Source of the DNA: Clostridiales bacterium UBA7573
Lineage (GTDB): Bacteria; Bacillota; Clostridia; Oscillospirales; CAG-272
DNA: 9,358 nt
Direction: 5' to 3'
Assembly: GCA_002477905.1 (NCBI GenBank)
Contig: DLLB01000050.1
Span: 1-9,358, forward strand
Shown: positions 6,870 through 9,358 of the stretch, piece by piece
Layout of the letters: every line of letters starts with the position of its first letter
Position numbering within the stretch: position 1 is the first letter of the stretch
The notes under the pieces: model-generated
The model's database searches: none
The model's input: only the letters and a program-made list of their open reading frames with translations
What the model was told of the DNA's origin: nothing
Made by a program: the position numbers and the translations under genes

Positions 6870-7636
6870 TGCGTTCCTCCGCTTACGTTTTGTGTGGGGG
6901 AGATCGTCAGCAAATCCGGCATTCCGTACAGCGCCGGCGGTTTTTTCTGCAAAAAACGTGCGGCGGCAAGCGCTCCTTCCGCAAACAGGGCACGGGAATG
7001 CGCGGTATGCGTAAAGGTCAACGTCTGCGTCGGCGTAGAAAAATAGACCGTATGCTCGCCGATGACACTGCCGCGCCGGACGGCATGGATACCGATATCG
7101 CCCGCTTCCCGTTTTCCCTGCCCCGTTCGTCCCATCACAATCTGTCCCGCCGCGCGTGCGGCGCGAATGGTCTTTGCCAAGGTCAACGCCGAGCCGGACG
7201 GCGCGTCCGCTTTCTGCGCGTGATGCGTTTCCACGATCTCTGCGTCCGCGAAAGGAAACAGCGCCGCACACTGTCCGGCCAATTCGCACAGAAATGCCAT
7301 GCCCAGCGACAGATTCGCACTGTAAAATACCGGAATCACCGCAGATGCGGCGCGGATGTATGCCTGTTCTTCCTCCGTATGTCCTGTGGTTGCAATCACA
7401 ACCGGGATTCGGCGTGCGCAAGCATAAGACAATACCGCCGAGGTCGCGGTGGGATGAGAAAAATCCACGATCACATCCGCTTCTGCCGTCACCGCAGAAA
7501 GGCACGGCAAGATCCCGTCGGCATCTGCCCGCACATCCACCTGCCCGACCAGCACATCCGTGCTTTCTTCCCGCATAAGATAGGCGCAAAGCTCCCGCCC
7601 CATACGTCCGGCGGCTCCATATACCATTATCCGCAT
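6866..7636 (-). CDS. dapB: 4-hydroxy-tetrahydrodipicolinate reductase DapB
   Basis: NAD(P)H-dependent reductase acting on the DapA product to give tetrahydrodipicolinate, the DapL substrate. The 256-residue protein begins with the dinucleotide-binding GAAGRMGRE (8-16), followed by VDFSHPTAT (57-65), IATTGHTEEE (81-90), and the substrate-binding block VETHHAQKADAPSGSA (135-150) with His138, His139 and Lys142, then GIHAVRRGSVIGEH (182-195). The family usually has PSGTA, so Thr to Ser at 149 is a mild change. The chosen ATG at 7636 lies inside the end of dapA (10-nt overlap), with GGGGGA upstream. A second in-frame ATG at 7627 would make a TAATG junction with the dapA stop and would still include the nucleotide-binding loop. 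The stop overlaps dapF. Longer upstream starts are excluded because they only overlap dapA. Confidence 0.95.
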   Translation of the reverse strand: MRIMVYGAAGRMGRELCAYLMREESTDVLVGQVDVRADADGILPCLSAVTAEADVIVDFSHPTATSAVLSYACARRIPVVIATTGHTEEEQAYIRAASAVIPVFYSANLSLGMAFLCELAGQCAALFPFADAEIVETHHAQKADAPSGSALTLAKTIRAARAAGQIVMGRTGQGKREAGDIGIHAVRRGSVIGEHTVYFSTPTQTLTFTHTAHSRALFAEGALAAARFLQKKPPALYGMPDLLTISPTQNVSGGTQ

Positions 7637-8502
7637 ACCGGTTTTCCCCCGCAGATCGGCTCCTTGCACGCATCTCCCTCCGGCTTTTGCACCGTGCATT
7701 CCGCCGTAAGCAAACCCGCAGCGGCAAGCGCGGCTTTGATGGGGATGGGATTTACTGCGTAATCAAGCGCGTCTACAAACGGACGTAATTCCTCCTGCAC
7801 CCGCGCCGCACCGCAAAGATCAGAGGAAAAGTACCGGCGGGCGATCTCTGCCGTTTTCCGCGGAAGCAGATTGGACACCACCGAAACGGCACCCGCTCCG
7901 CCCAACGTCAACACCGGCAGGATCTGCCGGTCATTTCCCGCGTACAAGGCAAGCGCTCCCCTGCAATGCGCCATCATCTGTCCGCACCAAAATAATTCGC
8001 CGCTCGCCTCCTTGATCCCCACAATATTGGGATGCGCGGCAAGCGTCGCGCAGGTTTCTGCCGTAAATGTCACGCCGGTCCGCGCAGGCACATGATACAG
8101 AAGCACGGGAAGCGGACATGCGTCCGCTAAGCGCCGATATGCCGCGATCTGTCCCGCCTGTGTCTTGTCACTGTCACAGGGGGACGCCGCAAGGAAGGCG
8201 TTTGCACCGGATTTTGCGGCATAGCGGGCGATGCGTAACATCCCCGCAAGATCCCGTCCACCAGCGCCTGCAATCACCGGTACGCGTCCTTGCACGCGAG
8301 TGCAGACACATGCAATCACTGCACAGAGTTGTGCGTCGGAAAGGCGCGTTGGCTCTCCGGTACTCCCGCCGACCACAAGTGCGTCAATTCCTTGCGTAAG
8401 CTGCCGGACAGTCAGCTCCCGCAAGGTCGGAAAATCCACTTCTCCGTTGGAAAACGGGGTAATCAATGCTGTTGCGATTCCGCGAAAAATCAGCTTTTTC
8501 AT
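7627..8502 (-). CDS. dapA: 4-hydroxy-tetrahydrodipicolinate synthase DapA, atypical active site
   Basis: Class I pyruvate-dependent aldolase (DHDPS/NAL family), 291 residues, that by context condenses pyruvate with aspartate semialdehyde to start the meso-DAP/lysine branch. Seen: GGSTGEPTRL (Ser47, Thr48), AGAGGRD (78-84), YHVPARTG (Tyr136, Arg141), VGIKEASGE with the Schiff-base Lys164, GGAGAVSVVSNLLP (201-214) and NPIPIKAAL (251-259). A gapless comparison with E. coli DapA (offset +3 throughout) puts Asp110 where catalytic Tyr107 should be and Cys109 where Tyr106 should be, in ASPCDSDKTQAG. Ser47 replaces Thr44. Arg141, the Arg138 equivalent, favours DapA over N-acetylneuraminate lyase. The tail carries four cysteines (269, 279, 284, 290). 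The ATG at 8502 has TAGGAGA 6 nt upstream. First gene of the dap operon; it overlaps dapB by 10 nt. The family is certain; full catalytic competence is not. Confidence 0.9.
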   Translation of the reverse strand: MKKLIFRGIATALITPFSNGEVDFPTLRELTVRQLTQGIDALVVGGSTGEPTRLSDAQLCAVIACVCTRVQGRVPVIAGAGGRDLAGMLRIARYAAKSGANAFLAASPCDSDKTQAGQIAAYRRLADACPLPVLLYHVPARTGVTFTAETCATLAAHPNIVGIKEASGELFWCGQMMAHCRGALALYAGNDRQILPVLTLGGAGAVSVVSNLLPRKTAEIARRYFSSDLCGAARVQEELRPFVDALDYAVNPIPIKAALAAAGLLTAECTVQKPEGDACKEPICGGKPVCG

Positions 8503-8533
8503 TTTGCGTCTCCTAAGAATCCAGATATTACCT

Positions 8534-8562
8534 ATTGTATCATGATTTCCTGAAATTGTCAA
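8534..8562 (-). promoter_or_regulatory. Promoter of the dapABFL operon
   Basis: On the - strand TTGACA (8562-8557) and TACAAT (8539-8534) are 17 bp apart, a near-perfect sigma-A promoter. An A-rich tract just upstream (about 8563-8580) could act as an UP element. The start would be near 8527, giving a leader of only about 25 nt before the dapA ATG. Confidence 0.85.
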
Positions 8563-8615
8563 TCGTGTTTTTTGTTTTTCTCCGGATTCCCTTGCAAGTT
8601 TTTTCGGGAAAAGAC

Positions 8616-8644
8616 TTGATTTTTCTCAAAGTATCCGATATAAT
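8616..8644 (+). promoter_or_regulatory. Promoter of the fba gene
   Basis: TTGATT (8616-8621) and TATAAT (8639-8644) are separated by 17 bp. The expected start near 8651 gives a leader of about 38 nt with the GGAAAGGA site at 8669-8676. The promoter points away from the dap promoter, with about 53 bp between the two -35 boxes. That gap holds an 8-bp palindrome CTTGCAAG (8591-8598) and TTCCC/GGGAA arms (8587-8591, 8606-8610) of unknown meaning. Confidence 0.85.
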
Positions 8645-8688
8645 ATACCTTGGTAAAAAATTTTATCCGGAAAGGAATGGATTTTAAA

Positions 8689-9358
8689 ATGTTAGTCTCT
8701 GCAAAAGAAATGCTTGCCAAAGCAAAAGCCGGCAAATATGCCGTTGGTCAGTTCAACATCAACAATCTGGAATGGACCAAAGCCATTCTGCTCACCGCAC
8801 AGGAGCTGAATTCTCCTGTCATTCTCGGCGTCTCCGAAGGCGCGGGCAAATATATGTGCGGTTACACCACCGTTGTCGGCATGGTCAGCGCCATGCTGAA
8901 CGAGCTGGGAATCACCGTACCGGTGGCACTGCACCTCGACCACGGCACCTATGAGGGCGCAAAGAAGTGCATTGCCGCAGGCTTCTCCTCCATCATGTTC
9001 GACGGCTCTCATTATCCGATTGCCGAAAACATTGAAAAGACCAAAGAACTGGTTGCCATCTGCAACGAAAAAGGACTTTCGCTGGAAGCGGAAGTCGGTG
9101 CGATCGGCGGCGAGGAAGACGGCGTCGTCGGAATGGGCGAATGCGCCGATCCGAACGAGTGCAAAATGATTGCGGATCTCGGCGTGACCATGCTCGCCGC
9201 AGGAATCGGCAACATCCACGGCGTCTATCCGGCAAACTGGAAAGGTCTTTCCTTTGAAACGCTTGCCGCTGTTTCCGAAAAAGTCGGCGATAAGATGCCG
9301 TTGGTTCTGCACGGCGGCACCGGTATCCCTGCCGATCAGATCAAGAAAGCCATTTCCA
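8689..9358 (+). CDS. fba: Class II fructose-bisphosphate aldolase, 3'-truncated
   Basis: Zinc-dependent aldolase that splits fructose 1,6-bisphosphate to dihydroxyacetone phosphate and glyceraldehyde 3-phosphate in glycolysis and runs in reverse in gluconeogenesis. The gene leaves the right edge; 223 codons are visible of an expected 290-310. Seen in order: the opening MLVSAKEMLAKAKAGKYAVG, FNINNLEW, SPVILGVSEGAGKY, HLDHGTYEG (catalytic Asp and zinc His), FDGSHYP, EAEVGAIGGEEDG, GNIHGVYP (zinc His) and LHGGTGIP (zinc His). The ATG at 8689 matches the usual MLV start of Bacillota class II aldolases. An in-frame ATG at 8677 directly abuts the ribosome binding site and would only add MDFK, so it is unlikely. 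A gatY/kbaY-type tagatose or ketose bisphosphate aldolase is the main alternative, but the strong promoter and isolated position fit the glycolytic enzyme. Confidence 0.93.
   Translation, partial: MLVSAKEMLAKAKAGKYAVGQFNINNLEWTKAILLTAQELNSPVILGVSEGAGKYMCGYTTVVGMVSAMLNELGITVPVALHLDHGTYEGAKKCIAAGFSSIMFDGSHYPIAENIEKTKELVAICNEKGLSLEAEVGAIGGEEDGVVGMGECADPNECKMIADLGVTMLAAGIGNIHGVYPANWKGLSFETLAAVSEKVGDKMPLVLHGGTGIPADQIKKAIS

Noticed and set aside
5985..7727. A 580-codon - strand open frame that would extend dapF far upstream
   Set aside because: The upstream half is arginine- and glycine-rich with no family motif and lies over dapB in another frame. dapF has a clear start at 6869 with the usual N-terminal motif.
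6869..7762. A 297-codon + strand open frame opposite dapB
   Set aside because: Composition is Arg/Cys/His-rich nonsense typical of the antisense of a GC-rich gene; no ribosome binding site or motif, and dapB is unambiguous.
7627..8502. N-acetylneuraminate lyase instead of DapA, prompted by the GGSTGE motif
   Set aside because: The YHVPARTG motif with the DapA-type arginine, and the place at the head of a dapB-dapF-dapL operon, favour DapA.
8503..8688. Lysine riboswitch or T-box upstream of dapA
   Set aside because: The promoter position leaves only about 25 nt of leader, and no T-box or L-box signature is visible.
8692..9312. A 206-codon - strand open frame opposite fba
   Set aside because: It is the shadow of the aldolase gene, whose catalytic motifs are all on the + strand.

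Overview
The window is a compact bacterial chromosome segment with eleven protein-coding genes, two cut by the window edges. Purine-rich Shine-Dalgarno sites, TTGACA/TATAAT promoters with 17-bp spacers, the 'MLV...' class II aldolase, the EpsC-type serine acetyltransferase and the DapL route to lysine together suggest Bacillota, class Clostridia, probably an Oscillospirales-like gut lineage with mid-50s %GC. That placement is inference; there is no rRNA or other marker gene here. I see no tRNA, CRISPR array, insertion sequence or phage gene.

Region 1 (1-3927, + strand) is a run of five genes: the 3' part of a serine O-acetyltransferase (cysE/epsC type), nadA, a DUF1653 gene, mnmA and a TtcA-like thiolase. 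The last three are chained by two ATGA stop/start overlaps. A strong intrinsic terminator closes the run. The shared theme is sulfur: cysteine precursor supply, an Fe-S enzyme of NAD synthesis and two PP-loop tRNA thiolases.

Region 2 (3928-4778, + strand) is a single gene with its own consensus promoter, an imperfect tandem palindrome over the -10 box, and a terminator. It encodes a six-segment membrane protein with a C-terminal SHOCT-like motif. It looks lower in GC than its neighbours and has no assigned function.

Region 3 (8562 down to 4804, - strand) is a tight lysine/meso-diaminopimelate operon, dapA-dapB-dapF-dapL, in which every junction overlaps. It gives the aminotransferase (DapL) route from aspartate semialdehyde plus pyruvate to meso-DAP, feeding peptidoglycan and lysine. 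Its dapA product lacks the tyrosine of the classical catalytic triad. The promoter lies so close to dapA that no lysine riboswitch fits.

Region 4 (8563-9358, + strand) is a divergent intergenic region followed by the 5' part of a class II fructose-bisphosphate aldolase gene with a near-consensus promoter.

Most of the window is ordinary housekeeping metabolism. The points most worth a second look are the DapA active-site change, the regulated orphan SHOCT membrane gene and the DUF1653 gene coupled to tRNA thiolation.
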